Assembly (NCBI GenBank): GCA_965223585.1
Contig: CBDCWW010000009.1
Span: 186,001-250,000, forward strand
Direction: 5' to 3'
DNA: 64,000 bases
DNA from: CBDCVN01 sp965223585
GTDB lineage: Bacteria; Deinococcota; Deinococci; Deinococcales; Trueperaceae
Shown: positions 25,382 to 34,511 of the stretch, piece by piece
How positions within the stretch are numbered: position 1 is the first letter of the stretch
How the letters are laid out: each line of letters starts with the position of its first letter
Position numbers and translations under genes: made by a program
The notes under the pieces: model-generated
Told to the model about the DNA's origin: nothing
Database searches by the model: none
The model's input: the letters and a program-made list of their open reading frames with translations, nothing else

Positions 25382-25719
25382 ACCTAACTCCTTAATTTGC
25401 ATAATGTAAACTTTTCTTTTAACAATATGCAAATTTTATACTTTTTATTCTACTTTTTATCTAAAATATGGTCAAGTGTTACATTTTTATTTAACATTGA
25501 GCAAGAGTAGGTTGCTCGAGATATCTGAACTTTGCTTTTATGATTAAGTGATAAACTATGATTCAACAATGGTAAACAGCAAATGTTAACAACAAGTACA
25601 AAATCAGGGAAATCACAAAAATCAAACTGATCACAGTTCAGACAATATTTTTATGAAATGAGATAAAGGGATGACAGAAGCACAAAAACAAAAAAGTTAA
25701 AGAAAGAACCAGCCCTAGA

Positions 25720-25881
25720 GCAGAGTGAAGGATAGCAGAAGCTAAAGAAAAAAACTAACTACACTGGATTTACGCAATTGTGGGTTTGGGAAAATACCTG
25801 AAGAGGTTTTTGAACTTACCTACCTAGAACACCTACTTTTAGGAGCAGAAGAAAAAAAAGAGCAAGGACAAACTGTTTATT
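25720..25881 (+). pseudogene. Leucine-rich-repeat protein, decayed N-terminal fragment
   Basis: In two frames joined across an A7 run one reads RIAEAKEKN, then LTTLDLRNCGFGKIPEEVFE, then LTYLEHLLLG before a TAG. This is the N-terminal pattern of LRR proteins such as LRR-Roc proteins. A stop, a frameshift and loss of everything downstream make it a fossil. The rest of the 25440-26099 gap holds nothing that I can name. Confidence 0.5.
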
Positions 25882-26099
25882 AGGTTTCAGATAGTTCTGA
25901 AATTTAATCAAAGCATTAGTGTTTTTTTGTAAAACAAAAGTTAAAGTAATAGTTTTGTCACCAAGATTAATTAATACTGTTAGTAGAGGTTGTGATGAAG
26001 ATAGCAACGGATTAATCTTAAAAAGACCCTGACCCAAGCTACCTAAGTCCAAAACTGACCTAGAAAATTAGGCAAACCTCACAGAAAGGTATAATTAAG

Positions 26100-26339
26100 A
26101 TGAACCAAGGATACAGAGTACCTAGAAACGACTTTGAAGTTATTGAAAAATTTGATTCTTACGATGATGATGATTTAGCAGTAAAAATGGTTGAGTTTTA
26201 CCAAGAACAAAGAGACAGAGGCATATCTTTGGAAGATGCATATCTTAAAACCCTACAGGTTTGTAATACATCGCAAGGGAGTCTTAACTTAATTAATTCT
26301 AGTATGGGTAGTCAAATAACTTCTCAGTATGCGTTTTGA
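26100..26339 (+). CDS. Small acidic protein, paralog of 44991-45233
   Basis: A 79-residue protein of unknown function. It is about three-quarters identical over its first 53 residues to the product at 44991: NDFEVIE-(K/H)-FDSY, then DDDLAV-(K/E)-MV, and AYLKTLQ. The C-terminal 25 residues diverge. Both genes share the leader ACAGAAAGGTATA just before the ATG. The sequence looks like two acidic helices with no transmembrane segment or signal. It stands alone on its strand, back to back (convergent) with the hemerythrin-like gene. The conservation of a duplicated pair supports real expression. Confidence 0.7.
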   Translation: MNQGYRVPRNDFEVIEKFDSYDDDDLAVKMVEFYQEQRDRGISLEDAYLKTLQVCNTSQGSLNLINSSMGSQITSQYAF

Positions 26340-26367
26340 TTTATAGAAGTAAATAAATTAATGTTAT

Positions 26368-26832
26368 TTAGGCAAATTGATTTTGCATAGGCATTTGAGG
26401 TATTGAAACTAAATGTTCTAGATTTGGGGTTTCATCTTTTATCGCCTTGCAGATAATATTGTGAGTTGCGTTAATGTGTTCAGCAAACCAAGCTTTTGCA
26501 TATTCATACAGCACTTCTAATAACTCTACATAATTGCCTTCTTTTTCAACCTTATCTTTTAATCCCTGATAGATAACAGGGAATTTGTTATTTACATCTT
26601 TTACCTGCTCACTAAATTGCTCCACATTTCTAGCTAGCCAATCCTCTTCATAAGAGATGTGAGCTTTTATGTAGCTACCCAAAATCATTACAGCCCTTTT
26701 TACTTTTTTAAAGTCCGGCTTGTCCTGATTAACTAATTTTCTTAAATTACCAATACAGACTACTATTTTTTGATGTTCTCTATCAATTTCATTTATTGTT
26801 GTTAGGTGTTCATGATTCAATAAAGCCTTCAT
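26368..26832 (-). CDS. Hemerythrin-like protein with incomplete iron site
   Basis: A 154-residue four-helix protein of the bacteriohemerythrin type. Ligand positions that I can place are His in NEIDREHQKIV, the HxxxE-type pair in AHISYEEDW and His in AKAWFAEHINATHN. The usual HxxxH pair of the third helix is absent (KFPVIYQGLKDKV instead), and the final HIxxxD has His in place of Asp. It probably does not bind a normal di-iron centre and may act as a structural or altered metal sensor. The start has AAAGG only two bases upstream, so a short leader is possible. Confidence 0.75.
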   Translation of the reverse strand: MKALLNHEHLTTINEIDREHQKIVVCIGNLRKLVNQDKPDFKKVKRAVMILGSYIKAHISYEEDWLARNVEQFSEQVKDVNNKFPVIYQGLKDKVEKEGNYVELLEVLYEYAKAWFAEHINATHNIICKAIKDETPNLEHLVSIPQMPMQNQFA

Positions 26833-27060
26833 ACCTTTAAGAATAATGAAACAGAGTAGTTTTTCATAAATATATCATTACTAAAATAGATAATTTCGTT
26901 AGATTAAAATGTAGAAGCGTCACCTTAGAAATTGTAATTCTTGTTATACCTGAGTATGCTAATGAATTTAGCCACTTAAACCAATTGCAAGCAGTTATTC
27001 TTTAATTTAGACTCAGGCAGAAAATTTGTTTAAAGGGATGTTACTGTTAGGCATTGTTTA

Positions 27061-27663
27061 CTAATTCAGCACTAAAACAATATCTTTACTTCCTTTGTAA
27101 GCAACAGGGTATAAATCGTCTGTGATCTGGCTAAGTTGTACTGTTAAAGCAGCAGGGTTACGACTAGCCCCTGCACCTTCGTAGCCTTCAAAGTAAAATT
27201 GGCTGGTAAGCAGTTCTTTACCCTCGAGCTTGACCTTAAAGTGAATATGGCGTGGTCTAGGCTGGTACCGGCCGGGAAGAATGGTTCTAAATGAGTAGCT
27301 ACCATCTTCTGCTGTAATAGATTCTCCATAAAACTGGAAGTTTAGGTCTCTACTAGATGTCGATGGGTCGTTTGGATGCATATAAGCGCCACTGCTATCA
27401 GTTTGCCAAATTTCTACTACTGCACCTAAAATGGGCTGCCCTTTGCTATCTAAGACTTTGCCACTCAACAAAAGCAAGTCACCTATTGCTAAATTGCTCG
27501 AGCTACTCACAATTGTTAAATCATTATCTCGATCGTCTAACTTCTCTACAGGGTAGTAAGGACCTTCTTGTTGGCTTGGGGTAAAGACTTGGGCGTTTAC
27601 ATAAGTAATTAATAATAAGGTGCTCAGAATGGATATATTTATTTTGTTCATAAACAAAGTCAT
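27061..27663 (-). CDS. Secreted intradiol-dioxygenase-like protein
   Basis: A 200-residue protein with a signal peptide (ISILSTLLLITYVNA) and an intradiol ring-cleavage dioxygenase fold as in the beta subunit of protocatechuate 3,4-dioxygenase: FTPSQQEGPYYPVEK, VVEIWQTDSSGAYMHP (first Tyr ligand), PGRYQPRPRHIHFKV (Tyr and two His ligands). All four iron ligands are present. Secretion makes a role in aromatic catabolism less obvious; a group of exported relatives exists in several phyla with unknown substrates. GGAGG precedes the ATG at 27663. No catabolic partners lie nearby. Confidence 0.8.
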   Translation of the reverse strand: MTLFMNKINISILSTLLLITYVNAQVFTPSQQEGPYYPVEKLDDRDNDLTIVSSSSNLAIGDLLLLSGKVLDSKGQPILGAVVEIWQTDSSGAYMHPNDPSTSSRDLNFQFYGESITAEDGSYSFRTILPGRYQPRPRHIHFKVKLEGKELLTSQFYFEGYEGAGASRNPAALTVQLSQITDDLYPVAYKGSKDIVLVLN

Positions 27664-27787
27664 TTAGAATGACCTCCTTGAAGATTATTTGCTCGAGTTT
27701 ATTCCGAACAAAAAAAGAATAATGAGCAATTGCTTAGGGTTACATAAGGTTGTAGCAAATCTTTATGGAAAAGATGATAATAGTGGC

Positions 27788-28585
27788 ATGAGAAGCTCAA
27801 TACTACTGATTTCAGTCATTACATGTGCTTTTTCGTTATTGCTTACAAGCCATGGCCAACGTAGTCAGAGTCCTACAGAAAATAGACCCCGTACTCAACT
27901 AAACAAATACTACAATTATGTACATTTTCAACCAGAATGGAACAGCTATCCTAGAAACATCCTATTTGACGTAACTACACAGTGGCTAAGGGATAAGGAT
28001 GACTCATCTATATCAGAGCAGGATATTCCACGTCAGGGAGGAGCACAAAAAAGGATAAATCAACTACAATATCTCGAGGGCAAGGGATATCTCGAGGTAA
28101 AATACGACTATATTGATTGTTCTTACCAGTGGATACACTATGCACGATACGGAACAGACATGGTAGTTTCCCAATTAGATTATATGTCAGGGAAACAAAC
28201 TGAGCCTGACAATTTCACGTCGTTTGCCAAAATATCAGGTCCTAAAAGAGATGATTTGTCTGAATTAAGGATAGATGGTGGGTATTCTCAATTCATTCCA
28301 ATTTGCACATCAAAAGACCAAGCATCATTTGATTACGGTGTAAGAGTTGACGATAAGGATATGTACTTTGATGTGTATGTTGTGCCCTCAGTTCAAGAAC
28401 GGCACAATTTTCACTACAAAAATGCTGCCTTTACTCACTATATGGATGAGGAATGCTTTGGCAAAAATTATCAAAGTTATAGTGGGACATGCACTGTGGA
28501 CAAAGATGGAGGACTGCTAATAGTGGTTCCAGATAAACTGCATAGGTCATTGACTCGAGTCACAGTAAAGTTAAAAGAGAACTAG
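27788..28585 (+). CDS. Putative secreted protein of unknown function
   Basis: A 265-residue protein when started at ATG 27788, which places a signal peptide (SSILLISVITCAFSLLLTSHG) at the very N-terminus; ATG 27722 and TTG 27689 are possible earlier starts. The mature part has no family that I recognise. It is rich in Tyr, Asp and Gln, with four or five Cys (DCSYQW, PICTSK, EECFGK, GTCTVD) that may form disulfides. Three CTCGAG palindromes in the gene suggest a long-resident locus. It is divergent from the dioxygenase-like gene. Confidence 0.5.
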   Translation: MRSSILLISVITCAFSLLLTSHGQRSQSPTENRPRTQLNKYYNYVHFQPEWNSYPRNILFDVTTQWLRDKDDSSISEQDIPRQGGAQKRINQLQYLEGKGYLEVKYDYIDCSYQWIHYARYGTDMVVSQLDYMSGKQTEPDNFTSFAKISGPKRDDLSELRIDGGYSQFIPICTSKDQASFDYGVRVDDKDMYFDVYVVPSVQERHNFHYKNAAFTHYMDEECFGKNYQSYSGTCTVDKDGGLLIVVPDKLHRSLTRVTVKLKEN

Positions 28586-28930
28586 TTAAACGTATGAGCT
28601 AATAATCTTAATTTCACCAACAATATTATCATTGAGTTCCTCTAAATCCTCAGCAGGAATCCACCACTCTGTATTATTTGAGCCTCCAACTTTATGTATT
28701 TCGTATCTGTCCATAAAAGACTTATTAACTTCGAAACATGTTACATAGCCAGCACCGCTTTCTTTTACATTCCATTTGGAAGCAATTTCTATAGCATACT
28801 CTTCATTTGTTACTGGATAGAAAATAGGTTGCTCAGGTAGTCTAGGAGGCCACCTCTTAAAACCCGATTCTTTTACAAGTTCAAGCTCTTTAGGTCCTGT
28901 AGGCCTATATAGTGTGACAGTCTCTTTCAT
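28586..28930 (-). CDS. Small conserved protein, possibly of the type named ADP-ribosylation/crystallin J1
   Basis: A 114-residue cytoplasmic protein. The pattern YRPTGPKELELVKESGF, then PPRLPEQPIFYPVTNEEYA, GYVTCFEV and WWIPAEDLEELN, then IVGEIKII is that of a small widespread family often given this label in databases. I recall the family from memory and cannot verify the label. No catalytic function is established by the sequence. The start follows AGGAAAATTGTT. The stop lies just beyond the end of the preceding convergent gene. Confidence 0.5.
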   Translation of the reverse strand: MKETVTLYRPTGPKELELVKESGFKRWPPRLPEQPIFYPVTNEEYAIEIASKWNVKESGAGYVTCFEVNKSFMDRYEIHKVGGSNNTEWWIPAEDLEELNDNIVGEIKIISSYV

Positions 28931-29034
28931 AACAATTTTCCTATGGCCTCATAAGGAGATAACTAGTACACTTTTGAGTTCAACGTTGTCCAATAGGACA
29001 AAAATAGTTGATGTGTACCGATTATTTAAGGACC

Positions 29035-29252
29035 TTAAGCATAAATTAGTCGCCCTTTTGGTTCTGGAATAGGGCGTCCCATATCTTTAGATGCATCTAT
29101 CCACTCTTGAATTATTATTTCTGCATTTGACACTGCCTCTTTATATTATAAGACTTACCATCTGCCATGCAACCCGGTAACTCAGGTACTTCGGCTACAA
29201 ATGATTTGTCTTCTTCACACCAATAAATTATTATTTCGTATTTACTCGACAT
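29035..29252 (-). pseudogene. HicB-like antitoxin, frameshifted
   Basis: The first 33 codons read MSSKYEIIIYWCEEDKSFVA, then EVPELPGCMADGKSY, the start of a HicB antitoxin. After one lost or gained base in the AATATAAAG stretch the frame continues EAVSNAEIIIQEWIDASKDM, then PIPEPKGRLIYA and stop. The total of 218 bases is not a multiple of three. No hicA toxin gene is adjacent. Confidence 0.75.
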
Positions 29253-29353
29253 CTTGATCACTTAAGAGATAAGTTCCATTTGTTGCAAGTGGAAGTAAAT
29301 GAAGGAGCAAACACTACAATATTAGGTGGAAAATGGTTCTCCAGATCTAATTC

Positions 29354-29696
29354 TTACAGTATTAACTGATATAACACTAAAGTAAAGGCTCCAACCATTT
29401 CCTCAGAGTGATTCATAAGAGCAGAAGAAACTATAGCAGCTTTTTCATAAGCAGTCATTCAGCAAGCCAAACGTAATAGTATAACACCTTATATGAATCA
29501 TTTTTTGACGAAAAATCAATTCTCCAAAGTCTTTATCCATAGTAATCAGTAGGGCATCTAAGTCATTAGCCTGTTTTAGAATGGCCTCATCTGTTATGCT
29601 TGGGCTGAGTTCTGCAATGTAAAGTATATTGTAATTTTCTTGACGTAAACGCTCTACAATTCCTTTATCTACTCCTTCATCAACAACAAACTTCAT
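29354..29696 (-). pseudogene. DUF5615 PIN-like toxin, frameshifted
   Basis: The open part (29445-29696) encodes MKFVVDEGVDKGIVERLRQE, then ITDEAILKQANDLDALLITM and DKDFGEL, i.e. a Mut7-C/PIN-like DUF5615 domain with its acidic residues. Beyond IFRQKMIH the family sequence continues in another frame (GVILLRLA, a stop, then EKAAIVSSALMNHSEEMVGA). The protein is therefore truncated in its last third. It overlaps the DUF433 gene by ATGA. Confidence 0.75.
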
Positions 29697-29927
29697 ACTG
29701 CTTTAGACACAGGATAAATTACATCAGCTCTTAGTGCTTGGGCAGCAAAATCCATTGCAGAGTATATAGCTTCTTTTGTTAATCTTGGGTGCGCCTCCAA
29801 AATTTGTTCAAGAGATTCTCCTGCTGCAAAATTTTTCAAGAATAGACTCAACGGTAATACGTGTTCCTTTAATGACAGGCTTACCCATCATAATGTTGGT
29901 GTCAGACTCTATATATGTTGTATACAT
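29693..29927 (-). pseudogene. DUF433 antitoxin, frameshifted
   Basis: The gene begins MYTTYIESDTNIMMGKPVIK then GTRITVESILEKF, a DUF433 antitoxin start. One extra T in a TTTT run shifts the frame; reading past it gives AAGESLEQILEAHPRLTKEA, then AAQALRADVIYPVSKAV and stop. The 235 bases are 3n+1. It is the upstream partner of the DUF5615 toxin remnant. Confidence 0.75.
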
Positions 29928-30494
29928 AAATTTATCCTTATCTAAGACATTAATTATAAAGGCCTAGCAGAAAAAGCTCAGCATGCATTTTGCAACAGGT
30001 ATAGGATTAAAAAAATTAAACCAAAGTATTTATCTAAGGGGACATTTCCTCGATTATGGTGGACTCGAGGTATTGAGTTCGCAAGAGCTCCGCAAAAATG
30101 ACGACTTCATTAAAGGTTTCTGATGGACCACAATGCTTCCCATTGCCATTGGTGCTCCCTATTTATTTTTAGAGACATCCAACAACCTTTGCAACAACAC
30201 AAATCCCTTCTAAAGCATTATTACTTTCCAACTTTTTAAGAGATTCTTTATATCGAGAAAGTTCATCAAGATTTTCCCCTGATAAATCGGAATCAAAAGC
30301 AAAAATAACATCGTAAAGGTTTTCTGGATAGTTTGGTCAACTGTTCCCGTTCCTTCTTCATTCCAACTTCCAGATAAAAATTCCAAACTGGATAAGAGGG
30401 CAGAGTTCTTCAAAGAAGATTTTAATTCTGTAGCTGTTAATAATACCCACGCCAAAGTGAGTCATATTACCAACTCACGCTAACACATTTCAAA

Positions 30495-32072
30495 AAACTG
30501 ATTCAGTACGACACAATTGCTAAATAGTTGAAACGAGGGCACCATACATAAAGTATAGTACCCATGCAAGAAATACAATATATTTTACAATGCCTTAGCC
30601 CAGCTCTTGATAAAACAACCCTAAATCAGCTAACAACAATTGTTTTAGCAATGCTATCTATGACTGGTCGTGTCACGATGCTTGGTATCTCTCGATGGAC
30701 TTTTGGTCTTAGTGGTAGTTATCGTACGGTACAACGTTTCTTTAGCACCAATATTTGCTGGCTATACCTCAACTGGTACTTATTTCGTAACCATGTTTAT
30801 GACCCTGATGATACCTACTTACTAGCAGGTGATGAAGTAGTAATTACTAAATCAGGTAAAGAGACTTTTGGAATTGATAGATTCTTCAAGTTCTCTTTTT
30901 AATCGTGTAGTGAGGAGTATTTGCTTCTTTAGTTTATCACTGGTTAGTGTTAAAGACCGCACTGCTTACCCAATACTTAATAAGCAAATTGTACGTACTG
31001 ATCAAGAAGAAGGCAATGAACCAGAGCAAAAGGAGTCTCAAGACAAGAACAATACGGGGCAGGAAGAAGCTAAAAGAGAAACACAAGATAAATCACAAGA
31101 TAACAGTAAGGGTAAGGCAAAAAAGAGCAAAAGCAATAATCATAAACAACAAAAGCAGAAAAATAAAAAGAAGGCAGGACGTCCAAAAGGTAGCAAAAAT
31201 AAAGACAAAGTCAATGTGAAACTTACCAGTACATCTAGTATTTATAAAAACGATGATAATGCTAGTTCTGAACATATTCTTACTAAGAATGGGTATTCAG
31301 TATTTATTACTAGATGGGGCCTTTGGCGATAACAACAGCTTACAAATGGCAAGAATGTGTGGACTGTTCTTAATTAGCAAATTAAGAGTTGACTCAGCAT
31401 TGTACTTTCTCTATGAAGGGAAGCAAAATAAACGAGGAAGGAAACGCAAATATGGAGAAAAGATAGATTACAAGAAGATACCTAAGGAATATCTTGAGAG
31501 TAGCACAGTAGATCTAAAAAAGAAGATTCGTACAGATATCTATCAAATGACAATGTTACACAAGGAATTTGGACAGTCTTTGAATGTAGTAGTAATAGTT
31601 AAAACCAGTATAGTAACAGGAGAAAGTAAGCATGTAATCTTATTCAGCAGTGATCTGAACATATCATACGAAAAATTAATAGACTACTACAGTTTACGTT
31701 TCCAAATAGAATTTACCTTCAGAGACGCTAAGCAATATTGGGGATTAGAAGATTTTATGAACATAAAGGAACAGCAGATAAACAATGCAGCAAACCTAGC
31801 AATGTTTATGGTGCTATTCTCAAAAGTGCTGTTAAAAAAACTAAGGTCTCAGCATCCTAATTGGAGTGTTTTGGATCTTAAAGCACACTTTAGGTCGTTC
31901 AGGTACGTACTTGAAATATTAAAACTATTTCCCAGAAACCTTGATCCTATTTTAATTCGACAACTCCTGAACAATGTTCCCAATTTGGGGAGCTATTCAT
32001 GATTCATAAATAGCAAAGTGAATTGTTTTGGAGTTGCCTTTTTATAGAACTGGGCTCCTAATACCTCAGTTT
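30495..32072 (+). mobile_element. IS4-type insertion sequence, decayed
   Basis: About 1578 bp with imperfect inverted ends (AAACTGATTCAG and CTCAGTTT) flanked by the direct repeat TCAAA (30490-30494 and 32073-32077), probably a 5-bp target duplication. It carries one transposase gene that is broken by two frameshifts. The ends are my best fit and less certain than for the other elements. It sits inside the DUF6602 gene on the opposite strand. Confidence 0.6.
30564..32002 (+). pseudogene. IS4-type transposase with two frameshifts and a Lys/Gln-rich insert
   Basis: Three overlapping frames (30564-30902, 30868-31332, 31253-32002) together form one transposase of about 470 residues. DDE candidates are Asp in LLAGDEVVITKSG, Asp in LLLDGAFGDNN and Glu in the Y-(2)-R-(3)-E-(6)-K signature (YSLRFQIEFTFRDAK) that defines IS4. 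Between the first two lies a 75-residue Glu/Gln/Lys-rich low-complexity insert ending in an AT-hook-like AGRPKGSKNK. Frame breaks lie near 30885 and 31285. The gene is inactive unless both are bypassed. Confidence 0.75.
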
Positions 32073-32475
32073 TCAAATAAGTTTAACTTTCCATAAAGCG
32101 CTTCTGTTTTGTGATTGAGAATGTCATAGGTATTGTGTTAATTTACTTTTTACTTCAATGGTTGCTAAACAAGATTCACATGGATAAATTCCAAAACCAT
32201 CTTTAGAATAAATTATTGGCGGAATTACATCTTTTGCATAGATAATTATGTCTGTTTCAGCAGAAAGATTTCCATTACTATCAGTAATTTTTCCAGTACC
32301 CACTTCAAAATTGTGAGTAAGCCAAGGTTTAATTAAACGCTGTACAGCTATCTCACGTAGTCTGCCACGTAGATATTTATGATCCATATTACTAGCTGCT
32401 TTAGCTTCGTTAACAGCTCCTACTATTGCTATCTTAAGATTATCTTGAAAAAAGGGATTCATTTATAATTGCAGT

Positions 32476-33468
32476 CTAGCCACCAATAAACGACATCATC
32501 TTACGCAAACGCTCACCAGTTTCACTTACTTTATGTGCAGAAGTGTTCTTACGACCTGCTTTTAGACGAGGTTGTCCTACTTGGTTCTCTAACAAAAAGT
32601 CTTTAGCAAATTCTCCTGATTGAATTTCGGCCAGAACACGTTTCATTTCAGATTTAGTTCTTTCGGTAATAATGCGTGGCCCTGTTCTATAGTCACCATA
32701 CTCAGCAGTGTTACTAATTGAGTAACGCATACGCTCTAAACCGCCTTCATAAATCAAGTCCACAATTAATTTCATCTCATGTAAACACTCAAAATAGGCA
32801 ATCTCAGGGTCGTAGCCTGCTTCTGTTAAGGTTTCAAAACCTGCTTGCATAAGGGCAGTTACGCCTCCACAAAGTACGGCCTGTTCACCAAAAAGATCAG
32901 TTTCTGTTTCTTCTCTGAAGCTTGTTTCTAAAACTCCTGCCCTTGTGCCTCCTATAGCTTTAGCATAAGCAAGGGCCGTATCTTTGGCGTGACCACTAGC
33001 ATCTTGATGAATAGCTAGTAAACAGGGTACCCCAGCACCCTCAGTGTAAACACGGCGCACTAAATGACCGGGGCCTTTAGGGGCAACCATAAAAACATCT
33101 ACATTATTAGGAGGTACAATTTGTCCAAAGTGAATGTTAAAGCCGTGGGCAAATAATAAAGAATTACCCTCTTCAAGATTAGGGGCTATTTCTTCACGAT
33201 AAACTTTACTTTGTACCTCGTCAGGTAAAAGAACCATGATAAGGTCAGCAGCTTTTGCTGCCTCAGCAACATTCATAACCTTAAGACCAGACTTTTCAGC
33301 CTCAGCACGACTACTAGAATCTTCACGTAAACCCACCACAACATTCATACCACTATCTTTTGAGTTAAGTGCGTGGGCATGACCTTGGGAACCAAAGCCT
33401 AGCACTGCTATAGTCTTGCCTTGTAAGTGTTCTAAGTTTGCGTCACTATCATAATAAATATTTGCCAT
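32476..33468 (-). CDS. ilvC: Ketol-acid reductoisomerase (NADP+)
   Basis: A 330-residue class I KARI of valine, leucine and isoleucine synthesis; it rearranges and reduces acetolactate or acetohydroxybutyrate in the cytoplasm. The nucleotide motif GFGSQGHAHA, the Mg2+/substrate motif (FREETETDLFGEQAVLCGG) and the C-terminal knotted domain (EYGDYRTGPRI) are intact. I use ATG 33468, with GAGGAGA 6 bases upstream, rather than the 15-codon-longer frame. No other ilv or leu gene is in the window. Confidence 0.96.
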   Translation of the reverse strand: MANIYYDSDANLEHLQGKTIAVLGFGSQGHAHALNSKDSGMNVVVGLREDSSSRAEAEKSGLKVMNVAEAAKAADLIMVLLPDEVQSKVYREEIAPNLEEGNSLLFAHGFNIHFGQIVPPNNVDVFMVAPKGPGHLVRRVYTEGAGVPCLLAIHQDASGHAKDTALAYAKAIGGTRAGVLETSFREETETDLFGEQAVLCGGVTALMQAGFETLTEAGYDPEIAYFECLHEMKLIVDLIYEGGLERMRYSISNTAEYGDYRTGPRIITERTKSEMKRVLAEIQSGEFAKDFLLENQVGQPRLKAGRKNTSAHKVSETGERLRKMMSFIGG

Positions 33469-33703
33469 TTCAAAAATCTCCTCTAAGGTTTGTAAAAGCT
33501 TAGCTAAACACAAAAGAATACAGCAATTTGCCTTTTAAAGCGTAGAGTTGTAAAGGTTTAACAGGTCTTTTCACAATACATTGATAAGTGGATTTCATCC
33601 TAAAGTAATTAACCTTGTGTTATCTTAACACTGTTTGCTTACTGCAAACAAATCAATGAATCTATAATGCTTTTGTACAAGCATACCCTGAGGAGATAGC
33701 AGT

Positions 33704-34441
33704 ATGAAAAGTTTTTCTTTCGTCCTTTTCATTGTCGCCCTTTTGTTTTCAGCAAATTCTTTTGCTCAAGATTTGCCTAGCCATGTTGATATTCGTGAGG
33801 CTTTGCAGGCTACTGTCATAGAGGATAATGGTGGTCTTGCCTTGAATATGTGGGCAACTATTGTTGACAGAGATGGTGTAGTACAAGCAGTGGTATTTTC
33901 TGGTGAAGATCGTGGAGATCAGTGGCCGGGCAGCCGTGTTATTTCAGCTCAAAAAGCCAATACTGCCAATGCTTTTAGCTTGCCAGCTTTAGCCCTATCA
34001 ACAGCTAACCTTTTTTCTGCAGTACAGCCCGGTGGTAGCTTGTTTGGTTTGCAGTTTAGCAACCCTGTTGATACCTCTGTAGCTTATGGCGGTGACTCAG
34101 AAGCTATAGGTACAGAGAGTGATCCCATGGTAGGCCAAAAAATTGGTGGTGTAAATGTCTTTGGTGGTGGTTTGGCTCTTTATGATGCTGGTGGTGTGCT
34201 TGTTGGAGCTGTTGGGGTAAGTGGCGATACTTCTTGTGCAGACCACAACATTGCTTGGAAATTACGTGATGCTCTTGGCCTTGACAATGTACCCGGAGGG
34301 GTTAGCGCTAGTGGAGATGACAACATCATTTATGACATTGAAGATGGCGTAAGTGCTGGTGGTTTTGGGCATCCTGAGTGTAGTCCAGAAGCTACTGATA
34401 TTGGTCGTGATTTGCCCTCGAGCAACCCCATAGGTGAGTAA
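33704..34441 (+). CDS. Secreted heme-binding (GlcG/HbpS-type) protein
   Basis: A 245-residue exported protein: signal peptide (FSFVLFIVALLFSANSFAQ), then a GlcG/HbpS (DUF336) domain with VVDRDGVVQAVVFSGE-type strand (TIVDRDGVVQAVV), ISAQKANTANAFS and the conserved GGLALYDAGGVLVGAVGVSGD near residue 150-170. HbpS relatives bind heme or act as redox sensors; heme binding here is not proven by visible ligands. The C-terminal 60 residues (CADHNIAWKLRDALGL onwards) are a family-like helix followed by a Gly-rich tail. GAGGAGA precedes the ATG. Confidence 0.8.
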   Translation: MKSFSFVLFIVALLFSANSFAQDLPSHVDIREALQATVIEDNGGLALNMWATIVDRDGVVQAVVFSGEDRGDQWPGSRVISAQKANTANAFSLPALALSTANLFSAVQPGGSLFGLQFSNPVDTSVAYGGDSEAIGTESDPMVGQKIGGVNVFGGGLALYDAGGVLVGAVGVSGDTSCADHNIAWKLRDALGLDNVPGGVSASGDDNIIYDIEDGVSAGGFGHPECSPEATDIGRDLPSSNPIGE

Positions 34442-34511
34442 GTAAATGTCTAAATTTTGATTTGTGTGATGGAGTAATGGGCCATCAGGAAAATCTAGTA
34501 AATCATATAAA

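Larger units (their letters stand above)
29978..32462 (-). pseudogene. DUF6602-type gene, split by an IS4-type element and frameshifted
   Basis: The 5' part (32124-32462) encodes 112 residues, MNPFFQDNLKIAIVGAVNEA, a KYLRGRLREIAVQRLI helix and LATIEVKSKL, as in DUF6602 proteins, then loses frame (NTYDILNHKTEALYGKLN follows in another frame). Left of the IS element, family-like pieces continue on the same strand: FAFDSDLSGENLDELSRYK, ICVVAKVVG, then ALANSIPRV and RGNVPLDKYFG. Insertion and at least three frame breaks leave no function. The ends are approximate. The native role of DUF6602 is not known to me. Confidence 0.6.

Noticed and set aside
25762..25785. ACTGGATTTACGCA as a second copy of the MITE end
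   Set aside because: It differs by one base but lies in the LRR-coding fragment (TLDLRN) with no partner repeat or duplication nearby.
25816..26052. A 78-residue minus-strand frame
   Set aside because: Composition is Leu/Phe-rich shadow of AT-rich DNA, overlaps the LRR fragment and has no ribosome-binding site.
31093..31275. Minus-strand frame inside the IS4-type transposase
   Set aside because: Shadow of the Lys/Gln-rich low-complexity region.
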